From: Thermoplasmata archaeon
GTDB taxonomy: Archaea > Thermoplasmatota > Thermoplasmata > Thermoplasmatales > GCA-001856825
Reading direction: 5' to 3'
DNA: 39,045 nt
Assembly: GCA_021817415.1 (NCBI GenBank)
Contig: JAKAUZ010000043.1
Coordinates: 1 to 39,045, forward strand
Numbering within the stretch: position 1 is the stretch's first letter; the number at the start of each line of letters is the position of its first letter. This document shows, piece after piece, positions 1 to 7,068 of this stretch. Below the pieces are notes generated by a model that was not told where the DNA came from, did no database searches, and saw only the letters and a program-made list of their open reading frames with translations. The translations under genes were made by a program, and so were the position numbers.

Positions 1-570
1 GGTACATCATGGTCTGTGACACTGCAGGGTTCAACTGGCAGTTCATCAACGAATTCAATCTCCTTCACAGAACCAAATGGCACATACTCATTCTCAGTTG
101 GAGCTGTATCAGGCTACACCTCTACCAACTCATCAGGCAGCGTGACAGTCAATGGCCAGAGTGCCAATGTGGAAATAGTTTTCACGCCTACGCCAACATA
201 TTCCAAAGTCAACGTAACTGGAACAATTGACCCCTATAACGCCACGCTCTATATCAATGGCCAGATCGTCTCAACCGCAGGGGGAGCCTTCAATGTCTCC
301 TTGGCCCCGGGCACATATCAGATACAGGTAAAATCACAGGGTTATCAGACGTTCACCGAGACTATAAGCGTTCCCTCAAACAGAAGTTACTTTTCGTTAG
401 GTCTGATAACACTTCAGAAAAATTCATCGCCTCCACCTGCTATACCTTCGTGGATCTACCTCGTTATCGCGCTCCTCATTGTTGGAGTGATAGCCGGTGC
501 TGCAGCCTCGGTACGAGGTAAACGTTCCAGAGGAAAGCCGCGACCCCCGCCCCCACCCCCATCTCACTAG
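1..570 (+). CDS. C-terminal part of a surface protein with a membrane anchor (5' truncated)
   Basis: The reading frame is open from base 1, so the gene starts left of the window. The visible 189 residues are rich in Ser, Thr, Asn and Gly. They contain repeated beta-rich segments with a PEGA-like pattern (TLYINGQIV, then APGTYQIQVKSQGYQ), which in this family marks extracellular beta domains. Near the end there is one hydrophobic membrane segment (IPSWIYLVIALLIVGVIAG), then a basic patch and a run of prolines at the C-terminus. I infer an exported, glycosylated protein held in the membrane by its C-terminus with a short Pro-rich cytoplasmic tail. Thermoplasmatales encode many such proteins, often fused to thermopsin-like proteases. 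The catalytic part, if any, lies outside the window. Confidence 0.75.
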   Translation, partial: GTSWSVTLQGSTGSSSTNSISFTEPNGTYSFSVGAVSGYTSTNSSGSVTVNGQSANVEIVFTPTPTYSKVNVTGTIDPYNATLYINGQIVSTAGGAFNVSLAPGTYQIQVKSQGYQTFTETISVPSNRSYFSLGLITLQKNSSPPPAIPSWIYLVIALLIVGVIAGAAASVRGKRSRGKPRPPPPPPSH

Positions 571-578
571 CGCCTAAG

Positions 579-599
579 TTCATTTCTTTTTTGCATTTT
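579..599 (+). terminator. T-rich putative archaeal terminator
   Basis: A T-rich stretch with a run of six T follows the surface-protein stop codon within about 10-25 bases. Archaeal RNA polymerase commonly stops at such oligo-T tracts without a hairpin. Assignment is by position and composition only. Confidence 0.4.
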
Positions 600-654
600 G
601 CTATCAATATCAATCCAGGATTTTAGATACTGCCAACGAATGAACAACGAAAGA

Positions 655-662
655 TTAAATAA
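655..662 (+). promoter_or_regulatory. TATA-like element for the metE leader
   Basis: TTAAATAA is centred about 30 bases before the ATG of a 36-codon ORF (689-799), a spacing like that of other leaderless genes in the window. A second A/T-rich element (AATAAAAATC, about 751-760) could instead start a shorter leader for the methionine synthase genes. Confidence 0.35.
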
Positions 663-688
663 CATTCTTATCATAATTTGTTTTACAA

Positions 689-799
689 ATGAGTATCCGC
701 AAAAGCTTAGGTATTGCTGCTGGAGATTGTAATCCATTCTCACGGGAACCAATAAAAATCATAACGTTTACAGACTGCAGAGGTATCCGAGTGTCTTGA
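689..799 (+). CDS. Possible 36-residue leader peptide upstream of metE-N
   Basis: This short ORF starts with ATG and ends 20 bases before the methionine synthase N-terminal gene. Its product begins MSIRKSLGIAAGDCN and contains two Cys. I recognise no family. In its favour, a TATA-like element lies about 30 bases upstream, and the next gene has an SD-like AGGGTG, which suits a second cistron. Against it, it is short and has no visible homologue in the window. It may be a regulatory uORF or chance. See the leader finding. Confidence 0.25.
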   Translation: MSIRKSLGIAAGDCNPFSREPIKIITFTDCRGIRVS

Positions 800-819
800 G
801 GATCAGCAGGGTGGTTTGA

Positions 820-1689
820 ATGGAAATAAAGACGCTTGTGTATGGACTGTACCCCAGGAGTGAACGACTGAGGACCGGATTGAGCAAATGGGAAAGAGGA
901 ATTATAAAGGATAATGAGATTGAACAATTGATTTCGGACGAATCCAAATTATTCCACGACAGTTGCATGGCTGCAGGAATTGAACTTTGTGGAGACCCAC
1001 TCTTCAATTGGTTCGACATCCTCAGACCACTTGCACTGTCAATTGAGGGGGTAAGACTGGGAGCACTGACAAGGTATAAAGAAACTAACACCTTTTACAG
1101 GAAACCAGTTATAGACAGGTTAGGGGAGTTGAGAGACATAAGACTCTCAGTACCGCTTGAGGACAATCCCCCGTTGCCTATGTTCCACGAGCAGGATCAC
1201 AATTACCTATACTTCCTTCCAGGTATTCATTCGTTCCTGGAAATGAGTGAAATCAATGGAAATAGGGAGGGAATGGCGGATAGAATGTTAGAGATTTACT
1301 CTGAGATAATCAAAATGTTGTCAATTAAGTCACTGGTAATATACGAGGCACAACCTCATGCAAACCTAGCAATTTATGAAAAACTCGCAACAAACGTATA
1401 TCTCGTTACAACAGGGAAAATTGATGAATGGATGTTCGATAACGGAGGCGATAATATCCATTCAATAATAGCGGATGATCCGTACGAAGTGGAAAGGCAT
1501 TGCAAAATCCCGGGGTTAAAGCTGGTAGATTCATTCAATACGAAAATTGAAGAAGATGGGCTGGAAAAGCTCAAACGTTACAAGGATGATTTTGGTGAGC
1601 TCATTGTGACCAGCAATGATAGTCTGGATTTCCTTCCTCGTGCCGTTGCAGACAGGAAGATCGCCATTATGGGGAGCTGGGGGAAATGA
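820..1689 (+). CDS. Methionine synthase, MetE N-terminal-like subunit
   Basis: This 289-residue protein resembles the N-terminal barrel half of cobalamin-independent methionine synthase (MetE). In full-length enzymes that half supports folate-substrate binding but holds no zinc. Recognition rests on overall pattern (the YPRSERLR opening, later FLPGIHSFLE) and on the next gene, which encodes the catalytic half and overlaps it by four bases (ATGA). The two together replace one fused MetE of about 750 residues. An SD-like AGGGTG lies 6 bases before the ATG. The start cannot move far upstream, because TGA is the codon immediately before the ATG. Its own substrate is uncertain: split archaeal forms may not use the polyglutamyl folate of bacteria. 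Confidence 0.7.
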   Translation: MEIKTLVYGLYPRSERLRTGLSKWERGIIKDNEIEQLISDESKLFHDSCMAAGIELCGDPLFNWFDILRPLALSIEGVRLGALTRYKETNTFYRKPVIDRLGELRDIRLSVPLEDNPPLPMFHEQDHNYLYFLPGIHSFLEMSEINGNREGMADRMLEIYSEIIKMLSIKSLVIYEAQPHANLAIYEKLATNVYLVTTGKIDEWMFDNGGDNIHSIIADDPYEVERHCKIPGLKLVDSFNTKIEEDGLEKLKRYKDDFGELIVTSNDSLDFLPRAVADRKIAIMGSWGK

Positions 1690-2693
1690 ATTACATTAAG
1701 ACGCAGGAGATTGGCAGCTTCAGAAAACCTGACTATCTTTCGAAGGGATTCAAAAAGATGGACAGGGAGATTTTTATCGAAAAAACCAAGCAGGCCACTC
1801 TAGAAACTTTAGACCTTTTCAAGAGGGCAGGTCTAGATAATCTCGGAATAGGGGGCGAGATGTTCCGGTGGGAGATGTACGAACATCCTGCGAGCAGAGT
1901 GAAGGGAATAGAGTTTTACGGACCGGTCAGGTCATTTGACAACAGGTTCTACAACAAGGGAAGCGTGATATCAGACATTTCAAGAAAGGAATCATGGCAT
2001 TCAGAAGAGGTCAGATTCCTCAGGGAAAGTGTGCAAGGTGAAATCAAGGTACCAATAACTGGACCGTATACGATGATGGACTGGTCATTCAACGAATACT
2101 ACAGGGACAGGGAGGAGCTTGCACTTGCTTTTTCCAGGGTCATCAATCAGGAGATCAGGGACCTGAAGAGTATCTGGGGGGACAAAACGCTGCAGATACA
2201 GATTGATGAGCCCGCAGCCACCTCCCACCCATCCGAGATGGATTTAGTGAAAGAGTCTGTAAATGAGAGCATCAGTGGTATTGGAGGCATAGAAACGCAT
2301 CTGCACGTGTGCTACAGCACCAATTACAACCTTCTGTTCGGAATAATGGGAGATATGAAAATCGACGTATACAACCTTGAATTTGCAAACAGGGATAGAA
2401 CCGATGGTGGTGACGAGAGGGAAGGATACAGCGACGTGAAGAAATTTGCAGAGATGAATGAGACCCTTTCAAAGAAAAGAACTCTCGGACTGGGAGTGAC
2501 CGATGTTCATCTCGACTTTGTGGAACCTGTCCAGCTGATAGAGAAGAGAATTCTGTACTCTTTGAAGTACATGGAACCGGATCAGTTGAGATTAAATCCC
2601 GACTGCGGTCTTCGTACTCGAAGCAGGGAAATCGGTTTTCAGAAACTGGCCAATATGGTGAGCGCGAGGGATGAAGTGCTGAAGAAGATATGA
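1686..2693 (+). CDS. Methionine synthase, catalytic MetE C-terminal-type subunit
   Basis: This 335-residue protein is a stand-alone UROD/MetE-type barrel that transfers a methyl group to homocysteine to make methionine. Zinc ligands of the family can be placed: His207 and Cys209 in THLHVCYS, Glu232 in NLEFANRD and Cys307 in NPDCGLRTR. IQIDEPA (from residue 171) is another family signature. It overlaps the upstream MetE-N-like gene by ATGA, so the two are probably translated together. Archaeal core-type enzymes of this size are known or suspected to take the methyl group from donors other than methyl-folate, for example corrinoid proteins. The donor here cannot be read from sequence. Confidence 0.85.
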   Translation: MNYIKTQEIGSFRKPDYLSKGFKKMDREIFIEKTKQATLETLDLFKRAGLDNLGIGGEMFRWEMYEHPASRVKGIEFYGPVRSFDNRFYNKGSVISDISRKESWHSEEVRFLRESVQGEIKVPITGPYTMMDWSFNEYYRDREELALAFSRVINQEIRDLKSIWGDKTLQIQIDEPAATSHPSEMDLVKESVNESISGIGGIETHLHVCYSTNYNLLFGIMGDMKIDVYNLEFANRDRTDGGDEREGYSDVKKFAEMNETLSKKRTLGLGVTDVHLDFVEPVQLIEKRILYSLKYMEPDQLRLNPDCGLRTRSREIGFQKLANMVSARDEVLKKI

Positions 2694-2700
2694 TTATAAA
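2694..2700 (+). promoter_or_regulatory. TATA box of the MDR dehydrogenase gene
   Basis: TTATAAA begins one base after the methionine synthase stop codon, and its centre is 26 bases before the ATG at 2723. This spacing predicts transcription starting at or next to the A of ATG, so a leaderless mRNA independent of the upstream operon. Confidence 0.65.
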
Positions 2701-2722
2701 CATCTTCTGCCTCTGTTGAACC

Positions 2723-3739
2723 ATGCAGAAAGCTGCGGTACTGGAGAAAATTAATGAAATACCTGTTGTGAAGGAGATTGAGGATGACATAATTGAAGAA
2801 AATGAAATACTAATAGAGCAGATTGAAACTGGAATATGTTATCGAGACATATTGACAATGAAGGGTTTTTTTCCAAGATTGACCCTTCCAATAGTACCAG
2901 GTCATGAGATTTCTGGAATCATAAGGAAGGTTGGTTCAAATGTCACAAAATTCAGGGAAGGAGACAGGGTTTCAAGCCTCATTTATGTCCCATGTGGAGA
3001 ATGCGAATACTGCAAGAGCGGTAGAGAGAATCTTTGCAGGAACAAGAGGACTTTTGGTGAGACCCTCAATGGATCCTACAGGAAGATGATTAAGACAACC
3101 GAGATAAGTCTTGTAAAGGTCCCGAGTGGGGTTCCCGAGGAGGCAGCGGTAATATCAGCATGCGTGACAGGAATGATTGTTCAGGCACTGGAAACTGCTG
3201 GTAAAATCATGGAAGGAAATACCGTCCTGATTACGGGAAGTGGAGGAGGCGTTGGTGCGCACGCGGTACAGGTTGCACGAGCATTAGGAGGCACCGTGAT
3301 AGCTGAAACAAGCAGCAACTGGAAGTCAGAGCTGCTGGAGAAAATGGGTGCGGATCACGTGATCACTAAAGAAAATATGATTCAAAAGGTGAAGGACCTG
3401 ACAAATGGACAGGGAGTAGACATTGCCCTTGAAACTGTGGGGGCCCCGACATTCAATGAATCATTCAGATCTCTAAAATTTGGAGGCAGGGTTGTCGTCA
3501 TAGGCAACGTGGATGTGAATCCTGTCAGTCTTCCTCTGGGGAACCTCATTCTCAAAGGGAATTCAATTGTCGGTAGCATCAGTTCCACCAGAAGAGACAT
3601 GAGGAAGGCGCTTAAATTAAGCAGGGATGGAAAGATAAGGCCCATTGTGGGAAAGACCTTTACTCTAGACAGCGTCGGGGAGGCTTACAGGGCAATGGAA
3701 AACAGGGAGATTTTCGGGAGGGCATTCATAAAATTATGA
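2723..3739 (+). CDS. Zinc-dependent MDR family alcohol dehydrogenase / acyl-CoA reductase-like
   Basis: This is a 338-residue medium-chain dehydrogenase/reductase using NAD(P)H. Candidate catalytic zinc ligands are Cys39 (GICYRD) and His61-Glu62 (GHEISG). The structural zinc lobe is intact, with Cys91, Cys94, Cys97 and Cys105 in CGECEYCKSGRENLC. The Rossmann fold is marked by ITGSGGGVGAHAVQVARALG. Archaeal relatives include alcohol dehydrogenases and acryloyl-CoA reductases, and the substrate cannot be chosen from sequence alone. The gene has its own TATA box and ends directly against the convergent gene that follows, with no spacer. Confidence 0.85.
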   Translation: MQKAAVLEKINEIPVVKEIEDDIIEENEILIEQIETGICYRDILTMKGFFPRLTLPIVPGHEISGIIRKVGSNVTKFREGDRVSSLIYVPCGECEYCKSGRENLCRNKRTFGETLNGSYRKMIKTTEISLVKVPSGVPEEAAVISACVTGMIVQALETAGKIMEGNTVLITGSGGGVGAHAVQVARALGGTVIAETSSNWKSELLEKMGADHVITKENMIQKVKDLTNGQGVDIALETVGAPTFNESFRSLKFGGRVVVIGNVDVNPVSLPLGNLILKGNSIVGSISSTRRDMRKALKLSRDGKIRPIVGKTFTLDSVGEAYRAMENREIFGRAFIKL

Positions 3740-4240
3740 TCAGGAAAGAAGCTTGTTCTTCTCTTCAACAAACATTTTTATGTTCTCTACATTCTCCCTG
3801 ATTTTCTCTATTATTTTAGGATCAAACTCTCCAGAAATGGATGCTGACCTGAAACTGTTTATATTGTCAAGTATCTCCCTTGAATTATCAAACCCAAGCG
3901 AATCGTTCACGTAGAATTTCTCAACATTCTCCTGCTTCAGGATCACAGGATTTTCGGGAATCTTCACCTCAAGGCTTTTCAGCCCAGCAATCTGATCGTA
4001 GATTTCCTCTGTTATTTTTGACTCCTCCTTCAGTGAATATGATTCCAGATTATCTATTGCTGCCCTTAGATTTGAAAGTGATATGTCCAGTCTTTTCTTT
4101 ATGTCCTCAAACATAATTTGTGAAGCAACCCTCGCATCCCCATCTGCTTTGTACCCCCTGTATGTACTTATCTGGCTCTGAATTCTCTTCAGTATCAAGA
4201 GAGTCTTGTCCTGTATCGGGGTTATCCTGATATCGCTCAT
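3740..4240 (-). CDS. Uncharacterised coiled-coil protein
   Basis: The product has 166 residues and no family I recognise. It is charged and almost all helical in appearance, with heptad-like stretches (QDKTLLILKRIQSQIS, later KRLDISLSNLRAAIDNLE, and the C-terminal KIIEKIRENVENIKMFVEEK). There is no signal peptide and no membrane segment, so it is probably a cytoplasmic coiled-coil protein. A TATA box at 4261-4270 lies about 26 bases upstream of the ATG, predicting a leaderless transcript divergent from the L15e gene. Its stop codon abuts the stop of the convergent dehydrogenase. Confidence 0.75.
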   Translation of the reverse strand: MSDIRITPIQDKTLLILKRIQSQISTYRGYKADGDARVASQIMFEDIKKRLDISLSNLRAAIDNLESYSLKEESKITEEIYDQIAGLKSLEVKIPENPVILKQENVEKFYVNDSLGFDNSREILDNINSFRSASISGEFDPKIIEKIRENVENIKMFVEEKNKLLS

Positions 4241-4260
4241 GGACTGAAATATGCTTCATG

Positions 4261-4270
4261 AATATAAAAC
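4261..4270 (-). promoter_or_regulatory. TATA box of the coiled-coil protein gene
   Basis: On the minus strand this reads GTTTTATATT, centred 26 bases before the ATG at 4240. That is the leaderless spacing seen repeatedly here. Confidence 0.6.
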
Positions 4271-4301
4271 TCTTATCTGGCATCTCTTAAAAGAAATGAC
4301 T

Positions 4302-4309
4302 TTATAATA
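4302..4309 (+). promoter_or_regulatory. TATA box of the L15e gene
   Basis: TTATAATA is centred about 28 bases upstream of the GTG at 4333. It supports the GTG start and argues against the out-of-frame ATG at 4317. Confidence 0.6.
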
Positions 4310-4332
4310 AGTAACAATGCACTTAAGCACGG

Positions 4333-4935
4333 GTGTCAATCGTGGAGTCTAAGAGTGGTTATTCATTTCAGCCGGAAAGTTTCATTGCCGTGAAGGAGTC
4401 ACATAAGGAAGCCTACAGGCTCAGGATGGCAGAATGGAGATCAGGAGGGGCAGTGGAGAGACTTCCATCTCCTACGAAATTATCTAGGGCAAGGGCACTG
4501 GGTTATAAGGCCAAGGCAGGGTTTGTTATTCTTAGGGTAAAGGTCAGAAGGGGAGGCCTCAACAGAGAGAAGATAATGGGAGGCAGGAGGCCCAGAAGAT
4601 ACGGATACAATAAGATAACTCACGGAAAGAGCGAAAAGTGGATCGCAGAGGAAAGGGCGCAGAAAAGGTATCCCAATCTGGTAACGCTAAATTCCTACTA
4701 TCTGGCAGAGGATGGGAAGTACAAGTTCTATGAGGTATTGCTGGTCGACCCCCAACATCCCAATATTTCAAAGGACAAGAATCTAGGCTGGACCGCATCC
4801 AATAAGCACAAAGGTCGCGTTTACAGGGGACTCACCAGGTCAGGGAAGAAGGCTAGAGGACTATCCGGGAAAGGGAAGGGGTCTGAGAAATCCAGGCCAT
4901 CAATCAGGGCAAATGGGAGACTCAGGAGACACTGA
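4333..4935 (+). CDS. rpl15e: Ribosomal protein L15e (eL15)
   Basis: This is an archaeal/eukaryotic-type large-subunit ribosomal protein of 200 residues, the usual length. Diagnostic stretches are RARALGYKAKAGFVILRVKVRRGG, written here as RARALGYKAKAG followed by FVILRVKVRRGG, then GRRPRRYGYNKITHG, YYLAEDGKYKFYEVLLVDP and the basic C-terminal tail ending RANGRLRRH. It binds 23S rRNA. The start is GTG, supported by the TATA box 28 bases upstream. The N-terminal 15 or so residues (SIVESKSGYSFQPES) diverge from the usual MYKYI-type opening. The 3' end overlaps the convergent gene by 14 bases. Confidence 0.95.
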   Translation: MSIVESKSGYSFQPESFIAVKESHKEAYRLRMAEWRSGGAVERLPSPTKLSRARALGYKAKAGFVILRVKVRRGGLNREKIMGGRRPRRYGYNKITHGKSEKWIAEERAQKRYPNLVTLNSYYLAEDGKYKFYEVLLVDPQHPNISKDKNLGWTASNKHKGRVYRGLTRSGKKARGLSGKGKGSEKSRPSIRANGRLRRH

Positions 4936-5272
4936 CCACGTACTTGTTTCCCCACCTGTGAATTTCCAGGATTGCATCTGGATTTTCTAATTTCACCTTC
5001 AATCCCTTTGCAATGAATTTGGGTGCGAATATGTCTATTACGTCCCGGCTCGCATCAATCCTGAATGTCATTCCTTTGATCTCTACTGATGATACTTCAT
5101 TTTCATCCAACAGATCTACCCATTTACCCTGCAAATCAACGTCAGGAAGAACACCAGGGAAGATAAACGCAGTGTGGAAATTCTTTGTTTCTTCGTAAAA
5201 CTCAATTTTAGCTGAAATCAGTACCTCTCTTGTAGACCTGGCTTTTTCTCTTCTAATCAAAAGGGCCTTCAC
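4922..5272 (-). CDS. Uncharacterised 116-residue protein
   Basis: I do not recognise this family. The protein is small and soluble, with alternating beta-like segments (REVLISAKIEFYEE, SVEIKGMTFRIDAS, KYVVSVS) and no Cys. The start is GTG at 5272. The perfect palindromic TATA element at 5293-5304 lies 26.5 bases upstream of it, so the mRNA is probably leaderless. Its last 14 bases overlap the end of rpl15e on the other strand. It is divergent from the adenosine-specific-kinase-family gene and shares its promoter element. Confidence 0.65.
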   Translation of the reverse strand: MKALLIRREKARSTREVLISAKIEFYEETKNFHTAFIFPGVLPDVDLQGKWVDLLDENEVSSVEIKGMTFRIDASRDVIDIFAPKFIAKGLKVKLENPDAILEIHRWGNKYVVSVS

Positions 5273-5292
5273 CTTCCAGAATGCACTCTGAA

Positions 5293-5304
5293 AATAAATT
5301 TATT
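5293..5304. promoter_or_regulatory. Palindromic bidirectional TATA element
   Basis: AATAAATTTATT is a perfect 12-base palindrome. Its centre is 26.5 bases from the start codon on the minus strand (GTG 5272) and 26.5 bases from the start codon on the plus strand (ATG 5325). One element could therefore position the transcription machinery in both directions. Confidence 0.65.
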
Positions 5305-5324
5305 CCCGAGTGATATCGTATGCC

Positions 5325-5807
5325 ATGGATATCATTTCAATCAGAATCAATAAGGGAGAAGAGGAGAATGTGATACTTGGGCAGACCCACTTCATAAAAA
5401 GCATAGAGGACATCTATGAGTCCCTGAAAAATTCCACCCCTGGCGGAAAATTTGGAATAGCATTTTGCGAGGCCTCAGGGAAGAGACTGGTGAGAGTGGA
5501 AGGGAACGATGAAGAACTGATGAAGGAGGCATCAGAAAATGCAATGAGGGTAGGGGCTGGTCATTTTTTCATCATCCATCTGAAGGAAACTTTCCCCATA
5601 AACACACTCCCGCACCTGAGATCTGTCCCCGAGATACTCAACATTTACGCTGCGACTTCAAACCCCTTATCGGTTGTTGTCGCGCAGGAGGGAGAGCAGA
5701 GAGGGGTTCTTGGGGTGCTGGATGGTGAGGTCCCACTTGGAATTGAGGGAGAGGAAGACAGGAAGGAGAGGAAAGAATTCCTGAGAAAAATTGGGTACAA
5801 ATTATGA
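5325..5807 (+). CDS. Adenosine-specific kinase family protein (PF04008-type)
   Basis: The 160-residue product carries the family's conserved stretches in order: NVILGQTHFIKSIED, FGIAFCEASGKRLVR, GAGHFFIIHLKETFPIN, AATSNPLSVVVAQ and RGVLGVLDGEVPLG. The family is named for a Pyrobaculum structure that suggested adenosine binding, but its physiological reaction is poorly established. I chose ATG 5325 over the in-frame GTG at 5310 because the TATA palindrome is 26.5 bases from 5325. It overlaps the following methyltransferase gene by ATGA, so the two are probably co-translated. Confidence 0.85.
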   Translation: MDIISIRINKGEEENVILGQTHFIKSIEDIYESLKNSTPGGKFGIAFCEASGKRLVRVEGNDEELMKEASENAMRVGAGHFFIIHLKETFPINTLPHLRSVPEILNIYAATSNPLSVVVAQEGEQRGVLGVLDGEVPLGIEGEEDRKERKEFLRKIGYKL

Positions 5808-6502
5808 GAATATCCGAATTATACGATTTCGAATCGAAGATATACGATTACCTGTACGGTGATTTCCTGGACGACCTTTACGCAATTCAAGATATGTATA
5901 AAGGAGGAGATGTCCTGGAAATTTTCAGCGGTACGGGGAGGTTGATTTCAAATTTTGATAGGGGGGTGGGGATTGACATCAACCCCTATATGCTCACGAG
6001 AACCAGAAATAAATTTTCCAAGGTGCTTGGGGACGCTTTCTTTTTGCCGTTCAAGAGAAGATTTGATTTCATAATAATCGCGCTGAACTCGTTACTGATG
6101 TTCAATGACCAGGACAAGGCCAAGATACTGAGTGAAGCTAACAGGGTCCTGAAGGATGATGGCGGGATGTATATTGATATAATCAACTCTTTCTCCCTCG
6201 TTGAAGACAAGTACACAGTATCTGATTACAGAGGGAAGGATCTGTCTGTAAAACTTGAGATGTATCCAGAGAGGATTGGTGAAAGATATGACCTTCATTA
6301 CAGCTATATTTTTTCTTACCCTGCCAGAAAAAAGGTCGCAAGGGAAATTACAATCTACCCAATCGACGAAGGCAAATTACAGGAACTCCTTGACGCATGC
6401 GGCTTCACAATCACAAAGAAGTACGGTGATTACGATCTCTCACCCTTCAATGACAGATCAGACAAGATTATAGTTCACGCAAGGAAAATAAGAAATATTT
6501 AA
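5804..6502 (+). CDS. Class I SAM-dependent methyltransferase
   Basis: This 232-residue protein has a Rossmann-type methyltransferase core. Motif I is VLEIFSGTGRL (about residue 46), the acidic ribose-binding strand is GVGIDINPYM, motif II is VLGDAFFLPF, and motif IV-like is FDFIIIALNSLLMF. The C-terminal half (YDLHYSYIFSYPARKK) is substrate-specific and not recognised. Small molecule, tRNA and protein are all possible substrates. The start overlaps the stop of the upstream gene (ATGA), which suggests a functional link with the adenosine-specific-kinase-family protein, perhaps through nucleoside or SAM metabolism. That link is inference. Confidence 0.8.
   Translation: MRISELYDFESKIYDYLYGDFLDDLYAIQDMYKGGDVLEIFSGTGRLISNFDRGVGIDINPYMLTRTRNKFSKVLGDAFFLPFKRRFDFIIIALNSLLMFNDQDKAKILSEANRVLKDDGGMYIDIINSFSLVEDKYTVSDYRGKDLSVKLEMYPERIGERYDLHYSYIFSYPARKKVAREITIYPIDEGKLQELLDACGFTITKKYGDYDLSPFNDRSDKIIVHARKIRNI
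6494..6502 (+). promoter_or_regulatory. TATA box of the Toprim gene
   Basis: ATATTTAAA is centred 27 bases before the ATG at 6525. It overlaps the last codons and stop of the methyltransferase gene. Leaderless transcription is predicted. Confidence 0.6.
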
Positions 6503-6524
6503 ATTCAGGTTATAATATTAACTT

Positions 6525-6932
6525 ATGTCCTCAAGGGACAACGTGGAGAACATGATGAAGTCCCTTTTTTATGTCAGAGAAGAAAACCTCGATGCACCAA
6601 TTATCGTCGAAGGTCCAAATGACATAAGGGCGCTCAGAAGACTCGGATTCAAAGGAAAGATATTCACACTCCCGAGGAACAAGACCCTCCAGCAATTTGC
6701 TGAGAAAATATCACTGGATTACAGCCGGATCATACTCCTGATGGACTGGGATTCAAGGGGAAAGAGGAACATGTCTTTGCTTGAAAAATATCTCAGACAC
6801 CATGGCGTCAATGTTGATGTGGATTTCTGGAGGCTTTGCTTTTCAATGGCGTCGCGGATGTCGAATGTGGAATCTTTACCTGCAGCCTACGAGTGGATAT
6901 TGACTGAGTATGGTACTGACCAGCACACCTGA
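6525..6932 (+). CDS. Small stand-alone Toprim domain protein
   Basis: This 135-residue protein is essentially one Toprim fold. The catalytic Glu is in PIIVEGPNDIRALRRLG (about residue 29) and the DxD motif is in IILLMDWDSRGKRN (Asp74, Asp76). Toprim domains bind Mg2+ and act in primases, topoisomerases, RNase M5 and OLD nucleases. Stand-alone archaeal versions of this length (UPF0292-like) have no firmly assigned role. The C-terminal SNVESLPAAYEWILTEYG fits the family's usual end, so the reading frame is real there even though it runs antisense to a zinc-finger gene for 125 bases. Confidence 0.8.
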   Translation: MSSRDNVENMMKSLFYVREENLDAPIIVEGPNDIRALRRLGFKGKIFTLPRNKTLQQFAEKISLDYSRIILLMDWDSRGKRNMSLLEKYLRHHGVNVDVDFWRLCFSMASRMSNVESLPAAYEWILTEYGTDQHT

Positions 6933-7068
6933 CGCACAGCTGGACTTTTTCAACAAAGTGGGTGCTGCATACTGGCTTGCCGCATAACTTGCAGTTTTTG
7001 CCTGCCGGCATGCCGCATATGTAGCAGAGGGATAGCATATTATAAGATGCGCTAGTCATATTTTTCAT
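6808..7068 (-). CDS. Small zinc-finger protein (treble-clef/HIT-like)
   Basis: The 86-residue product has a dense metal-binding pattern: CYICG, then CKLCGKPVCSTHF, then LCVRC, giving seven Cys and one His spaced for two zinc sites. This is like HIT or B-box-type fingers. Such small archaeal proteins are uncharacterised, and nucleic-acid or protein binding is a guess. The chosen ATG at 7068 overlaps the end of the upstream MFS gene; ATG 7059 is an alternative. A longer in-frame start at 7104 would lie deeper in that gene. The C-terminal 42 or so residues are antisense to the Toprim gene, and the last CxxC sits at the edge of that overlap. Confidence 0.6.
   Translation of the reverse strand: MKNMTSASYNMLSLCYICGMPAGKNCKLCGKPVCSTHFVEKVQLCVRCAGQYHTQSISTRRLQVKIPHSTSATPLKSKASRNPHQH

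Noticed and set aside
2272-2790. 172-codon minus-strand ORF across metE-C and the dehydrogenase start
   Set aside because: It runs opposite to two well-supported genes, has low-complexity Ser/Cys-rich content and no motif.
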